From contig DCUZ01000093.1 of assembly GCA_002327305.1 (NCBI GenBank), positions 623 through 54,810 on the forward strand: a DNA stretch of 54,188 nucleotides. The letters run 5' to 3'. This document shows positions 40,125-48,352 of this stretch, piece by piece. Each line of letters begins with the position of its first letter. Position 1 is the stretch's first letter. Source of the stretch: Holophagales bacterium UBA2201 (GTDB lineage: Bacteria > Acidobacteriota > Thermoanaerobaculia > UBA2201). A model generated the notes under the pieces. That model saw nothing but the letters and a program-made list of their open reading frames with translations, had not been told where the DNA came from and searched no databases. Made by a program: the position numbers and the translations under genes.

Positions 40125-40754
40125 TCAGCTTCGGATGCGGTGGGCGGGCCCCATGCGGGGCTTGTGGATAGGGCAGTCCACTTTCAGGTCGGGGACGCCC
40201 AGGGGGGTGCGGGTGAGGGCGCAAAGGTGGGGCCGCGCGGGATCGCCGGAGGCCCCCGGGCGGAAGTGCTCGCATCCCAGGCACATGTGGGCGCGGGCCA
40301 CCGTGCCGTCGCGCTGGAGTCCGATGATGGTCTCCTGCAGGAACAGGAAGACGGTCTCCAGGGTCATCGGATCGAAGCCCCGCACCTTGTCCACCATCCG
40401 TTCCTGCCATCCGGCGAACCGGCGGGCCAGCTTCCGCCCCTCCGCGGTGAGGGCGAGATGCGCCACCCGCTTGTCCGTGGTGCTGGCCTCCTTCGCCACG
40501 AGTCCCTTCCGAACGAGGGTGGAAACGGCATCGCTGACGGTGGCGCGGGTGAGGCCGAATTCCCGGGCCAGGACCGAGACCCGGCGGTGGGCCCGCGGCT
40601 GGTCCTTCAGGTAAAGGACGAACTGGATCTGGATGGGGCTGAGGCCCGTTTCGGTGGCCAGGTCCCACAGGAGGATGCGGAAAACGCGCGAGAGGCGCTC
40701 GAGGGAGGCGACGATCTTGTCGGGCAGGGGCGGTTCAAGCGGGGCGCGGGTCAT
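40125..40754 (-). CDS. MarR-family regulator with C-terminal Cys motif
   Basis: 209 residues from ATG 40754, with AAGGA upstream. An in-frame ATG at 40778 overlaps the predicted -10 and is rejected. Winged-helix core (about 10-140): LSPIQIQFVLYLKD, RVSVLAREFGLTRATVSDAVSTLVRKGLV, DKRVAHLALTAEGR. The C-terminus (about 160-205) adds CLGCEHF, PHLCALT and DCPIHKP, four Cys plus His that could bind zinc or an Fe-S cluster and make the repressor redox- or NO-responsive. It is first in line before the YgbA_NO and HAO-like genes, all on the same strand, so it probably regulates them. Confidence 0.87.
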   Translation of the reverse strand: MTRAPLEPPLPDKIVASLERLSRVFRILLWDLATETGLSPIQIQFVLYLKDQPRAHRRVSVLAREFGLTRATVSDAVSTLVRKGLVAKEASTTDKRVAHLALTAEGRKLARRFAGWQERMVDKVRGFDPMTLETVFLFLQETIIGLQRDGTVARAHMCLGCEHFRPGASGDPARPHLCALTRTPLGVPDLKVDCPIHKPRMGPAHRIRS

Positions 40755-40776
40755 GTAAGGATTCCTTTCATTGCCC

Positions 40777-40782
40777 ATTATA
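40777..40782 (-). promoter_or_regulatory. -10 element of MarR-type gene
   Basis: TATAAT on the minus strand, with no convincing -35. +1 near 40770 gives a 16-nt leader containing the AAGGA Shine-Dalgarno, supporting the start at 40754. Confidence 0.45.
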
Positions 40783-40859
40783 CGCCGAACCCGAGGCGCA
40801 GACTCGGGAGGGGGATCCCCCGTCTCGTCCCCCCGGCGCCCAACCCGGCCTTCCCCTGC

Positions 40860-40886
40860 AAAAAAAGACCGCCCGTCGGCGGTCTT
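40860..40886 (-). terminator. Terminator of tRNA-Glu
   Basis: On the minus strand AAGACCGCC pairs with GGCGGTCTT (9 bp, 4-nt loop, 40886-40865) and runs into seven T (40866-40860). It starts about 12 nt past the tRNA 3' end. Confidence 0.9.
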
Positions 40887-40898
40887 GAATTCCACTTA

Positions 40899-40971
40899 CG
40901 GCCCATACGGGATTCGAACCCGTGTTACCGACGTGAGAGGCCAGCGTCCTGGTCCACTAGACGAATGGGCC
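40899..40971 (-). tRNA. tRNA-Glu (anticodon CTC)
   Basis: 73 nt. Acceptor GGCCCAT (40971-40965) pairs with ATGGGCC (40906-40900), with G as discriminator. D arm GTCTAGTGG, anticodon loop CTCTCAC giving CTC, T arm GGGTTCGAATCCC. The 3' CCA is not encoded. It reads GAG codons, abundant in this GC-rich genome. An extended -10 (TGATATAAT, 40994-40986) lies 15 nt upstream and a strong terminator follows, so it is a single-gene unit. No integrase or attachment duplication is seen next to it. Confidence 0.93.
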
Positions 40972-40985
40972 CTGGGAACCCCGTT

Positions 40986-40994
40986 ATTATATCA
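40986..40994 (-). promoter_or_regulatory. Extended -10 promoter of tRNA-Glu
   Basis: TGATATAAT on the minus strand is an exact extended -10 (TG, one base, TATAAT), which does not need a -35. Start near 40979 leaves an 8-nt 5' leader for RNase P to remove. Confidence 0.6.
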
Positions 40995-41056
40995 TAGGAC
41001 TCTGGGGGCCTTCCCCCCCGCGCGGCCCCCTCCCGCCCTGCCGATTTCAATCAGCG

Positions 41057-41062
41057 TATAAT
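41057..41062 (+). promoter_or_regulatory. -10 element of methyltransferase gene
   Basis: TATAAT whose +1 would fall at 41068-41069, on the first ATG of the gene. No -35 is seen. Confidence 0.4.
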
Positions 41063-41067
41063 TACCA

Positions 41068-41736
41068 ATGCCCATGAACGCGCCGTTCGATCAAGAAGTG
41101 GACGCCTATGAAGCGTGGTTTTACGAGAACCCCGCGGCCTATGCCTCGGAACTGCTGGCCGTGCGACGGGTGGTCCCCCCTTCGGGGAGGGTCCTGGAGG
41201 TGGGTGTGGGGACCGGGCGGTTCTCGGCCCCGTTGAAGATCCCCCTGGGGGTGGATCCGTCCCTGCCGATGCTCGCCATGGCGCGCAGGCGGGGGACGGG
41301 GGTGGCCGCCGCCGCCGGGGAGGCCCTGCCGGTGCGCGACGGCTCCCTTGACGCCGTGCTCCTGGTCACCACCCTTTGCTTTCTGAACGACCCCGCCGCC
41401 GCCGTGGTCCAGGCGCGCAGGGCCCTCAAACCCGCCGGGTTGCTGGCGTGCGCCTTCATCGATGCCGACTCCCCCCTGGGCCGCCGCTACCGGGAACTAA
41501 AGTCCCGGAGCCGGTTCTACCGGGAGGCCAGGTTTTTCAAAGTGGAAGAGGTGCGCGGTCTGATGGAGGGGGGGGGATTCACCGTGCGCGAGATCCATCA
41601 GACCCTGACCGCTCCTCCCGCTTCTCTCCGGGAGCCCGAGCCGCCCCGACCGGGTTTCGGCGAAGGGTCGTTCGTCGTCATCGCCGCGGCGCGCGCCCAC
41701 GAGCCGCCCCGCCGCCGCAACGCCGGGGCGCGCTGA
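41068..41736 (+). CDS. Class I SAM-dependent methyltransferase
   Basis: 222 residues; ATG 41068 or 41074. Motif I VLEVGVGTGRFSAPL near 41-55 binds SAM, followed by acidic LGVDPS near 60-65, then EALPVRDGSLDAVLLVTTLCFL near 88-109 (motifs II/III) and LKPAGLLACAFID. This is the Methyltransf_11/UbiE-type fold; the substrate is unknown. A basic tail rich in Arg (about 205-222) is unusual. One base separates its stop from the ATG of the glucokinase gene, so the two are co-expressed. Confidence 0.83.
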   Translation: MPMNAPFDQEVDAYEAWFYENPAAYASELLAVRRVVPPSGRVLEVGVGTGRFSAPLKIPLGVDPSLPMLAMARRRGTGVAAAAGEALPVRDGSLDAVLLVTTLCFLNDPAAAVVQARRALKPAGLLACAFIDADSPLGRRYRELKSRSRFYREARFFKVEEVRGLMEGGGFTVREIHQTLTAPPASLREPEPPRPGFGEGSFVVIAAARAHEPPRRRNAGAR

Positions 41737-41737
41737 G

Positions 41738-42808
41738 ATGGATCGGTCCGGACTCCGCAAGGGGCCGTTGCCGTCCCCGCCGGTGGGGGGGACCGGCCGC
41801 ACGGCGGCGATCCTTTCCGTCGATGTCGGCGGGACCAAAACCCGGGCGCTCCTCGCCGCCGTCCGCCGGGGGAGGGCCGTCCCCCTGTGGGAGGTGGAGA
41901 CGGTGCTGGCGGGGAAGGCCGCCCTGGGGCGTTTCATACGGGAGGTCCTGCGGGAGGACATCCCCGCGAAGTGCGCCGTGGCGTTCGCCGGGCCCCTGCG
42001 GGGCCGGGCGGAGGCCCGAATGACCAACTGGACCGGCAACCCCGTCATCCGCCTGGGGGATCTGAGCGCGTGGGGCCTTCCCGAGAAGCATACGCTGATG
42101 CTGAACGACCTGGAAGCGGCCGCGTGCGGGGTCCTGGCCCTTGATGAAGGGGGACTGGCATGGTCCTCCCTTCGGGCCCTCCATCGGCCCGGAGGGGCGA
42201 GGACCGCGGGGGGGGGCAACCGCGTGGTCCTCGCCCCCGGCACGGGGCTGGGGACCGCCTCCATCGTCGGGGGGGCGCCGCTCGCCTCCGAGATCCAACA
42301 CGCCGACGCCTCGCCGCTGGACGACCGCCACGCGGCGCTGATCGCCCGGTTCGCCCGGGAGGAGGGGCGCGCGCCCAGTTGGGAGGACTTCGTCTCCGGG
42401 CGCGGCCTGGTCCTGACCTACCGCGCCCTTCGCGCCCTCGACGGCTTTTCGGCGGACGGCGAGGCGCTCGAGGGTGGACCGGCGGACCCCGCCGGCGCCG
42501 TCGCCCGGGCCGCGGCGCGCGACCCCTTCGCCCATGAGGCCCTCGATTATTATTACGGGTGCGCCGGTCGGGCGGCCCAGCTCCTCGCCCTGGCCGTCCA
42601 GCCGGCCGGCGGCATCATCCTCTGCGGTTCCACCACGGCGCGCAACGCCCTCTTCATCCGGAAAAGCCGGTTTCTGACGGAACTCCACGCCAACGCCGCC
42701 CAGGGGCCCCTCCTGCGCCGGTTTCCCGTCTTTCTTGCGGAAGCGGACCTGAACCTGCGGGGCGGCCTGTGGGCCTGCCGGCACGCCGAAATTTTCCCAA
42801 GGCCGTGA
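41738..42808 (+). CDS. glk: Glucokinase (Glk family)
   Basis: 356 residues; the first 25 are a Pro/Gly-rich extension, so the true start might be later. ATP phosphate loop DVGGTKTRALL near 29-39, LNDLEAAACGVLAL near 122-135 with the catalytic Asp, GTGLGTASI near 168-176, and sugar-side HADASP. The C-terminal half has IILCGSTTARNAL, the second ATP-binding strand. It should phosphorylate glucose to glucose-6-phosphate in the cytoplasm. Co-transcribed with the methyltransferase gene directly upstream. Confidence 0.82.
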   Translation: MDRSGLRKGPLPSPPVGGTGRTAAILSVDVGGTKTRALLAAVRRGRAVPLWEVETVLAGKAALGRFIREVLREDIPAKCAVAFAGPLRGRAEARMTNWTGNPVIRLGDLSAWGLPEKHTLMLNDLEAAACGVLALDEGGLAWSSLRALHRPGGARTAGGGNRVVLAPGTGLGTASIVGGAPLASEIQHADASPLDDRHAALIARFAREEGRAPSWEDFVSGRGLVLTYRALRALDGFSADGEALEGGPADPAGAVARAAARDPFAHEALDYYYGCAGRAAQLLALAVQPAGGIILCGSTTARNALFIRKSRFLTELHANAAQGPLLRRFPVFLAEADLNLRGGLWACRHAEIFPRP

Positions 42809-42949
42809 GGGAAGCAATCCGAGCGTTCCCGTGTTTATCATATAGAGACATCAAAACCTGAAAAGCCGTATTCCGCACAGTGGAGCGCGGAGGATTTATG
42901 AGTACCGCGCCGAGGCGAATACGCCGATTGCTTCAGAAAGGAGATCACC

Positions 42950-43507
42950 ATGCGAGCGGTTTTTCTTATCCTGCTGGCCACCGCCCTGCTCCTCCCCGCC
43001 GCCGAACCCGCCCCGGCCGTGGAAACCTTCGTGGCCAATGTCGTCGCCATGTCCGCTCCGGAGGGGATGGCCACCGACACCCTCACTCTGCGGGTGGAGC
43101 GATGGACCCAACCCGAAGAGGTCGGCGTCCTTTACAACCTGCTCGGCAATAAGGGGATGGCCGCCTTCCAGAAGGCCCTCAACGAGCTGGACCTCGGCTC
43201 CCTGAGCTCCACCGCCTCCCTCGGCTGGCCCATCAACCTGGCCACCTCCGAGAAGACCGCCGAGGGGCGCGCCATCCGGCTCGTCCTGGAGCGGCCCTCG
43301 CTCGGCCGGGAGCTCGCCAAACTGGAGCGGAGCGCCGATTTCCCCTTCGTCGTGGTGGAGTTCACCCTCGACGAGAAGGGCAAAGGCGCGGGAAGGGTGG
43401 TGCCGGCCGCCAAACTGCGCCTGGACCCCAGGGGGGAGCTGGAGATCGTCCCCTACAGCGAGCCCGGCGAACAGAAGATCATCGGGGTGAAGAAGATCGA
43501 ACCATAG
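42950..43507 (+). CDS. Exported protein, uncharacterised family
   Basis: 185 residues from ATG 42950 with AAAGGAG. Signal peptide 1-23 (MRAVFLILLATALLLPAAEP). The mature domain has LRVERWTQPEEVGVLYNLL, MAAFQKALNELDLG, a LGWPINLA segment, VLERPSLGRELAKLERSADFPFVVVEFTLDEKGKGAG, and a closing IIGVKKIEP. I recognise this pattern (a strand pair, then a TPEE helix, then a D-F-P-F strand) from many exported proteins of Acidobacteriota, all without known function. A small two-sheet periplasmic domain is likely. It stands alone. Confidence 0.65.
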   Translation: MRAVFLILLATALLLPAAEPAPAVETFVANVVAMSAPEGMATDTLTLRVERWTQPEEVGVLYNLLGNKGMAAFQKALNELDLGSLSSTASLGWPINLATSEKTAEGRAIRLVLERPSLGRELAKLERSADFPFVVVEFTLDEKGKGAGRVVPAAKLRLDPRGELEIVPYSEPGEQKIIGVKKIEP

Positions 43508-43764
43508 GGGCGGGACGACAGCGGAGGGTCCGGCTCCCCCGACGCGATCCCTTTTCGGTCATTTAATTGATGCGGGAGTATTTTATAAAGCCCTCTGGAA
43601 GGAGGGAACGCTGGAAAGCTCCTTTGTTTCCAGCCATTTCCGGATGCAAGCCCCTGCGCAACACTTTCATTTTCATGGGTTTTATGCGATAATGATCCGC
43701 TTGGCCGCACGGCCTGTTCCCAGGACGGGGACGGCCCAACCGTCCGGCAGAAAAGGTTTGGTTG

Positions 43765-44976
43765 ATGTCCTTCGAGCGCTTTGATCTCCATCCCGGCCTC
43801 CACCAGGGGCTTGAGGATGCCGGGTTTTTCCAACCCACCCCCATCCAGGAAAGCGCCATCCCCCCCGTCATGGAGGGGCGCGACCTGCTGGCCTGCGCCA
43901 TGACCGGGAGCGGCAAAACCGCCGCCTTCCTCCTCCCCATCTTCCACCGGTTCCTCACCGTTCCCGGGACCGGGGTGAGGGCGCTGGTCCTCACCCCCAC
44001 GCGCGAGTTGGCCATGCAGATCATCGAGCACGCCGACATGCTGGCCTACCACACCCCGGCCCGCAGCGCCGTCATCGTGGGGGGGGTGAGCATGGACCCC
44101 CAGGAGCGCGCCCTGAAGGGGAATGTCCCCCTCATCGTCGCCACGCCGGGGCGGCTGATGGACCACATGCGGTTCCCCTACGTGGATTTTTCCAAGGTGG
44201 AGGTGCTGGTCCTCGACGAGGCCGACCGGATGCTGGACATGGGGTTCCTCCCCGATGTCCAGCGCATCATCCGCTCCCTCCCGAAGGAGGGGCGTCAGAA
44301 CCTCCTCTTCTCGGCCACCATCCCCCGCCCCATCGCGGAACTGGCCGGGGAGATCCTGCGCGACCCCGTGCGCATCGACATCGAGCGCCCCTCCGCCCCC
44401 GCCGAGGGGATCACCCACACCATCTTCCCCGTGGCGCAGGACCGGAAGGACGAACTCCTCCTGGGGATGATCCGGCGGGGACGGTTCGAATCGGTCCTCG
44501 TTTTCTCCCGGACGAAACAGCGGGCCGACCGCCTCGCCCGTTTCCTGAAACGGTGCGGCGTGAACTGCGCCTGCCTCCACGGCGACCGGAGCCAGGAGGA
44601 ACGCCTTGGCGCCCTCAACGGGTTCAAGAGCGGCCGCTATGCGGTCCTGGTGGCCACCGACATCGCCGCGCGGGGCCTCGACGTCACCGCCCTGGGCCAT
44701 GTGGTCAACGTGGATGTCCCCCGCTCCCCGGACGACTACATCCACCGCGTCGGCCGCACGGCCCGAGCCGGTGCCACCGGAGAGGCCTTTACCTTTGTCG
44801 CGCCCGACGAGGAGCGGACCCTGTCCTTCATCCAGAAAAGGCTCAAATTGGAGTTCAGGCGGGAGGGTGAGACCGGATTCGACGCCGCCCCCCGCCCCGC
44901 GGCCGATCACCCCCATGCCAGCCGCAAGCGGCGCCGGCCCCGGCGGAGGGATGGGAGCCGCCCCCCCTCCCCATAA
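43765..44976 (+). CDS. DEAD-box RNA helicase (RhlE-like)
   Basis: 403 residues from ATG 43765. All DEAD-box motifs are present: Q motif FQPTPIQ near 22-28, AMTGSGKT near 46-53, PTREL, TPGR, DEAD near 151-154, SAT near 185-187, and in domain 2 VLVATDIAARGLD and HRVGRTARAG. The tail (about 375-403) is strongly basic (SRKRRRPRRR) and should add RNA contacts. Such proteins unwind RNA helices in ribosome assembly or decay. A 257-nt spacer precedes it, and a perfect hairpin follows (44984-45010). Confidence 0.9.
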   Translation: MSFERFDLHPGLHQGLEDAGFFQPTPIQESAIPPVMEGRDLLACAMTGSGKTAAFLLPIFHRFLTVPGTGVRALVLTPTRELAMQIIEHADMLAYHTPARSAVIVGGVSMDPQERALKGNVPLIVATPGRLMDHMRFPYVDFSKVEVLVLDEADRMLDMGFLPDVQRIIRSLPKEGRQNLLFSATIPRPIAELAGEILRDPVRIDIERPSAPAEGITHTIFPVAQDRKDELLLGMIRRGRFESVLVFSRTKQRADRLARFLKRCGVNCACLHGDRSQEERLGALNGFKSGRYAVLVATDIAARGLDVTALGHVVNVDVPRSPDDYIHRVGRTARAGATGEAFTFVAPDEERTLSFIQKRLKLEFRREGETGFDAAPRPAADHPHASRKRRRPRRRDGSRPPSP

Positions 44977-44983
44977 AATGAAA

Positions 44984-45010
44984 GCCGGGACGATGCCTCC
45001 ACGTCCCGGC
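44984..45010 (+). terminator. Perfect hairpin after helicase gene
   Basis: GCCGGGACG pairs with CGTCCCGGC (9 bp, 9-nt loop) 8 nt after the stop codon. There is no T-run on the plus strand, so it may act with Rho or protect the 3' end. Confidence 0.45.
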
Positions 45011-45195
45011 CAGTACCACCGGGGCCGCCGTGACCATGGAACTTGCTGCGCGGCCCCTGCTACCACCATGCTACCAATAGAACTATGGGCCGGAGCAGGG
45101 CGTTTGTCAAGGGGCAATTTTCATGTGTGGGCGCCTGGCCTCGTCCCCGGGGTCACAGTTCAAAGGCGGGGGCCCGTTTGCAGCATTCTGGTATC

Positions 45196-46155
45196 ATGGA
45201 ACCGATGTGGATCTACCACCATCCGGACGCGTTTTCCCACTTTACCGGGCCCGGTCACCCGGAACGGCCCGAACGCCTGGCTCCGCTGATCGAAACATTG
45301 GAGGCGCGCGCCCGGGCGGGGGAGTGGGAGATCGTCGCTCCCGGCGAGGCCTCGCTTGGTGATCTGACCCTCCTGCACGCCGAACCCTACATCGGGGAGG
45401 TCCGCCGGACCGCCGGGGGGGGGCTGTCCCATCTGCACACGGCGGACTGCCCGGTGAGCCCGGGCACTTGGCGGGCCGCGCTCCTGGCGGCGGGGGCGGC
45501 CGTGGAGGCCGCCGCGGCCGTCATGGAGGGGAAAACCGCGTGCGCGCTGTCGGTCCTGCGTCCCCCCGGGCATCACGCCCGCCGGGAGCGGGCCATGGGG
45601 TTCTGCTTCTTCAACGGGGCCGCGCTGGCGGCGCAGGCCCTTCTGGCGCGGCATGGGCTGAAACGGGTGGCGGTCCTGGACTGGGACGCCCATCACGGCA
45701 ACGGGACGCAGGAGTTCTTCTACGCCACCGACCGGGTCCACTACGCCTCCCTCCACGGCCACCCTTCGGTCACCTGGCCGGGGACGGGCCACGCTCGGGA
45801 TCGGGGGACGGGGGTGGGAGAGGGTTACACCCTCAATGTCCCGATGGAACCGGGGGTGGACGACGCCGAATACCAGCGCCGCTTCGTCGAAACCGTCCTG
45901 CCCGCATTGGAGGCCGCTTCCCCTGAGTTTCTGATCGTCTCGTGCGGGTTCGACGCCCACCGCGACGACCCCCTGGTCCCGAACCTGGCGCTGGGGGACG
46001 CCACCTTCCGGTTCCTCTTCCGCGAGACGGCGGCGTGGGCCCGGCGGGTCTGCGGCGGACGGATGGCGGCCATCCTCGAGGGGGGGTACGATCCGGCGGT
46101 GGTGGAGCGCCTCGGAACGGCCCAGGCGGAGGCGATGGCGGAGGGGATCGGGTAA
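45196..46155 (+). CDS. Histone deacetylase-family deacetylase
   Basis: 319 residues from ATG 45196 (ATG 45205 also possible); earlier in-frame starts give an unrelated extension. HDAC-type active site: HPERPERL near 22-29, RPPGHHA near 123-129, AVLDWDAHHGNGTQ near 157-170 with two zinc ligands, and GFDAHRDDPL near 252-261 with the third. Catalytic Tyr is expected in the ILEGGYDP region near 296-303. Bacterial members deacetylate acetylpolyamines, acetyl-lysine proteins or acetoin-related substrates; the substrate is not given by context. Confidence 0.88.
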   Translation: MEPMWIYHHPDAFSHFTGPGHPERPERLAPLIETLEARARAGEWEIVAPGEASLGDLTLLHAEPYIGEVRRTAGGGLSHLHTADCPVSPGTWRAALLAAGAAVEAAAAVMEGKTACALSVLRPPGHHARRERAMGFCFFNGAALAAQALLARHGLKRVAVLDWDAHHGNGTQEFFYATDRVHYASLHGHPSVTWPGTGHARDRGTGVGEGYTLNVPMEPGVDDAEYQRRFVETVLPALEAASPEFLIVSCGFDAHRDDPLVPNLALGDATFRFLFRETAAWARRVCGGRMAAILEGGYDPAVVERLGTAQAEAMAEGIG

Positions 46156-46166
46156 GGCCGGGGTGC

Positions 46167-46172
46167 TATAAT
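46167..46172 (+). promoter_or_regulatory. -10 element of TonB-receptor gene
   Basis: TATAAT just after the deacetylase stop, with no good -35. Leader of about 51 nt ending in AAGGAG before GTG 46230. Confidence 0.4.
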
Positions 46173-46229
46173 GCATCATCGAACGAGGCGGCCTTGGCGC
46201 TCCCCGAGGCCGCCATCCAAGGAGAAATC

Positions 46230-48098
46230 GTGATCCATTGCCTCTTGGCCGTCGTCCTGCTTTGCGCCCCGCCGTGCGCCCGTGCGCAGACCCCCGGGGA
46301 TCCCGCGGCGCAGGATCCTGTCGCGAAAGATCAACAAAAGGAGGCGGAAACCAAACCCCCCCTTCCCGTCTTCGGCGAGACCGTCATCGTCGAACCCCCC
46401 GGCGCCTCCGTGGACCGGGTGCCGGAGGCCGTCCTCGAGACCTCTCCCGGGGCCACCCTGACCGACAAACTGGCCTACCAGCCCGGGGTCCACCAGGCGG
46501 GCCTCGGGGGCGCCTTCCAGGCCGTTTCCATCGGCGGGTTGGGCAAGCACCGGGTGCGGATGGAGGTCGGCGGCTACCGCCTCGAGGGAGACCGGCGCGC
46601 CGGGACCGACCTCGGCACCCTGATGCCGTCGCTGGCCACGGGAGCCGCGCTCTTCCGGGGGGGCACGGGGCTCTCCCACGGCTCCGAGGCGATGGGCGGG
46701 GTGGTGGACATCGAAATGCCCCAGCCCGGCGCGGAAACCCTTCCCTGGGGATTACGGGCTGGGTACGGGACCAATGACGGCCGCGGGGAGGTCGTCGCCA
46801 CGGCGGGCGGCGAGGATTGGCTCGTGGCCGCGGGATGGGAGGACGCCGGCCGTTACGAGGACGGGGACGGGGCCCTCCAGGAGGGGTTCTTCACGCGCTA
46901 CAACCTGTACGGGGTGCTGAAGCGGGAGCGCGGGCGGGCGACCCATTATTACGACCTGCTCTACACCCGCGGCCAGGACATCGGAAAGCCCATGGTCACC
47001 ACCCGTCCGACCGTCTATCCGGAGAACACCCTGGCCCTGGCGGGCCTTCGGGGCTTCGCCGGCCCGTTCCGCTACCAGGCCGGCCTCATCTATCAGTCGC
47101 TGGAGACGGCCACCACGGGGGAGTCGAGCGTCATCAACTCGGTCAACCTCCACGCCAAGGGCTACTACGACCGCGGTCCGTGGACCGTCGGGGTGGAGGG
47201 GTACACCCGGCAGGGGATGGACGCCGAAGTGCGCCTCCTTTCCGGGACCGAGCACCCCCTCGACGGGGCCTCGCGGGTCGAGCTGGCCCCCCTGGCGTCG
47301 TGGCGGAAGGATTGGGACACGGGCTGGACCCTGGAAGCGGGGGCGCGCTACAACTTCATCCGGGCGGCCGACGGGCGGGGCCTTAGCCGCGACGACGGCC
47401 TCCCCACGGGGACCCTCCGCATGGAGAAAGGGCTCGGCGCGCACCGGGTCCGCGCCTCGGTGTTCAACAGCTTCCGGTTCCCCACGATGGAGGAACTCTA
47501 CTACGACGGCCTCACCGCCCGCGGCCATGTCGAGGGGAATCCCGACCTCGATCCCGAGACCGGGGTGGGGGCGGGCGCCGGCTGGTCGGTCGCTTTCGAG
47601 GGCGGCTCCGCCGGGTTTGATTATTCCGTCCAGGACGTGGACGATTTCATCGAGCGCTACAAGGCCACCCCGACCCTCTACCGCTTCCGCAACCTGGGAC
47701 GCGCCCGGATCAGGGACCTGACGGCCCACCTGATCTGGCGTTCGCTCTCACTGGGGGCGACTTGGGCCTCCGGGGAGGACCGGGACACCGGCGCGGCCAT
47801 CGACGACATTCCGCCGCTGAAGGCCACCTTCCTGTGGCGCGGGGCGTACGGCCCCTGGCGCCCCCACGCCTCGGTGGTGTGGGCCGACGCCTTCGACGAG
47901 CCCGGCCCCGGCGAAACCGTCCGGGAGGGGTACGCCGTCCTGGGCGCCGGGCTGGCCTGGGACGCCGGCCCGGGGCTCACCGTCTCCCTTCGCGCGGAGA
48001 ACCTCCTGGGCGAGACCTACACCCCGAGCGCCGATGCCGACGCCGTCCCCGCCATGGGGCGGCAGATCATCGTCGGCATCGCGCTCAGAGCGCGTTAG
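46230..48098 (+). CDS. TonB-dependent outer-membrane receptor
   Basis: 622 residues from GTG 46230, with AAGGAG and 5-nt spacing. Signal peptide 1-19. A short linker is followed by a TonB-box-like GETVIVEPP near 44-52, the plug domain (about 60-160, with LGKHRVRMEVGGYRLEGDR and GSEAMGGVVDIEMP), and a barrel to the C-terminus (LRAENLLGETYTPSAD and final GIALRAR). Length is that of BtuB-like or small siderophore/cofactor receptors. No transporter gene is adjacent, so the ligand is not known. Unlike many TonB receptors the last residue is Arg, not Phe/Trp. Confidence 0.87.
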   Translation: MIHCLLAVVLLCAPPCARAQTPGDPAAQDPVAKDQQKEAETKPPLPVFGETVIVEPPGASVDRVPEAVLETSPGATLTDKLAYQPGVHQAGLGGAFQAVSIGGLGKHRVRMEVGGYRLEGDRRAGTDLGTLMPSLATGAALFRGGTGLSHGSEAMGGVVDIEMPQPGAETLPWGLRAGYGTNDGRGEVVATAGGEDWLVAAGWEDAGRYEDGDGALQEGFFTRYNLYGVLKRERGRATHYYDLLYTRGQDIGKPMVTTRPTVYPENTLALAGLRGFAGPFRYQAGLIYQSLETATTGESSVINSVNLHAKGYYDRGPWTVGVEGYTRQGMDAEVRLLSGTEHPLDGASRVELAPLASWRKDWDTGWTLEAGARYNFIRAADGRGLSRDDGLPTGTLRMEKGLGAHRVRASVFNSFRFPTMEELYYDGLTARGHVEGNPDLDPETGVGAGAGWSVAFEGGSAGFDYSVQDVDDFIERYKATPTLYRFRNLGRARIRDLTAHLIWRSLSLGATWASGEDRDTGAAIDDIPPLKATFLWRGAYGPWRPHASVVWADAFDEPGPGETVREGYAVLGAGLAWDAGPGLTVSLRAENLLGETYTPSADADAVPAMGRQIIVGIALRAR

Positions 48099-48119
48099 GG
48101 AAAGAGCAACGGGCGGGAA

Positions 48120-48160
48120 ACGGACCTGGGTCCGTGGTCCCTTGTCCCTGGTCAAAAGCG
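48120..48160. repeat. Short 7-nt repeat run (GGTCCCT type)
   Basis: Four imperfect heptamers GGTCCGT GGTCCCT TGTCCCT GGTCAAA near 48129-48156, after the TonB-receptor stop. A small member of the same class of intergenic repeats. Confidence 0.5.
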
Positions 48161-48229
48161 GTTTTCGCCTCCACAGAGAAACCGTCCCGATCAACCTGTC
48201 CCCTGCAGGGGCATCCTGCGCTCTGCGCG

Positions 48230-48352
48230 CTACGGGCTGCGGGGTGGAAGGGAGGCGAGCATCTTGTGGAGCCAGTAGAAGAGGAGGGCGACGAGGACGA
48301 GGAAGAGGAGGAGGCCGCCCCGCCAGAGGGCGAGCCGCTCGGGGGGCCTCAT
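48230..48352 (-). CDS. 40-residue single-pass membrane protein
   Basis: ATG 48352 overlaps the stop of the phosphodiesterase gene (ATGA at 48349-48352). The protein is an N-terminal Arg-rich segment, one hydrophobic helix of about 18 residues (LLLFLVLVALLFYWLHKM, 14-31) and a short tail ending PPRSP. Size and coupling suggest a small regulatory or anchoring subunit for the enzyme upstream, but no family is recognised. Such short frames can arise by chance; the overlap and the well-formed helix argue for it being real. Confidence 0.5.
   Translation of the reverse strand: MRPPERLALWRGGLLLFLVLVALLFYWLHKMLASLPPRSP

Noticed and set aside
40899..40971. tRNA-Glu as an integration site of a genomic island
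   Set aside because: No integrase, no repeated tRNA end and no compositional shift on either side were seen.
45043..45195. N-terminal extension of the deacetylase to 45043
   Set aside because: The added 51 residues have no match to the family, and the HDAC fold begins with WIYHHPDAF right after the ATG at 45196.
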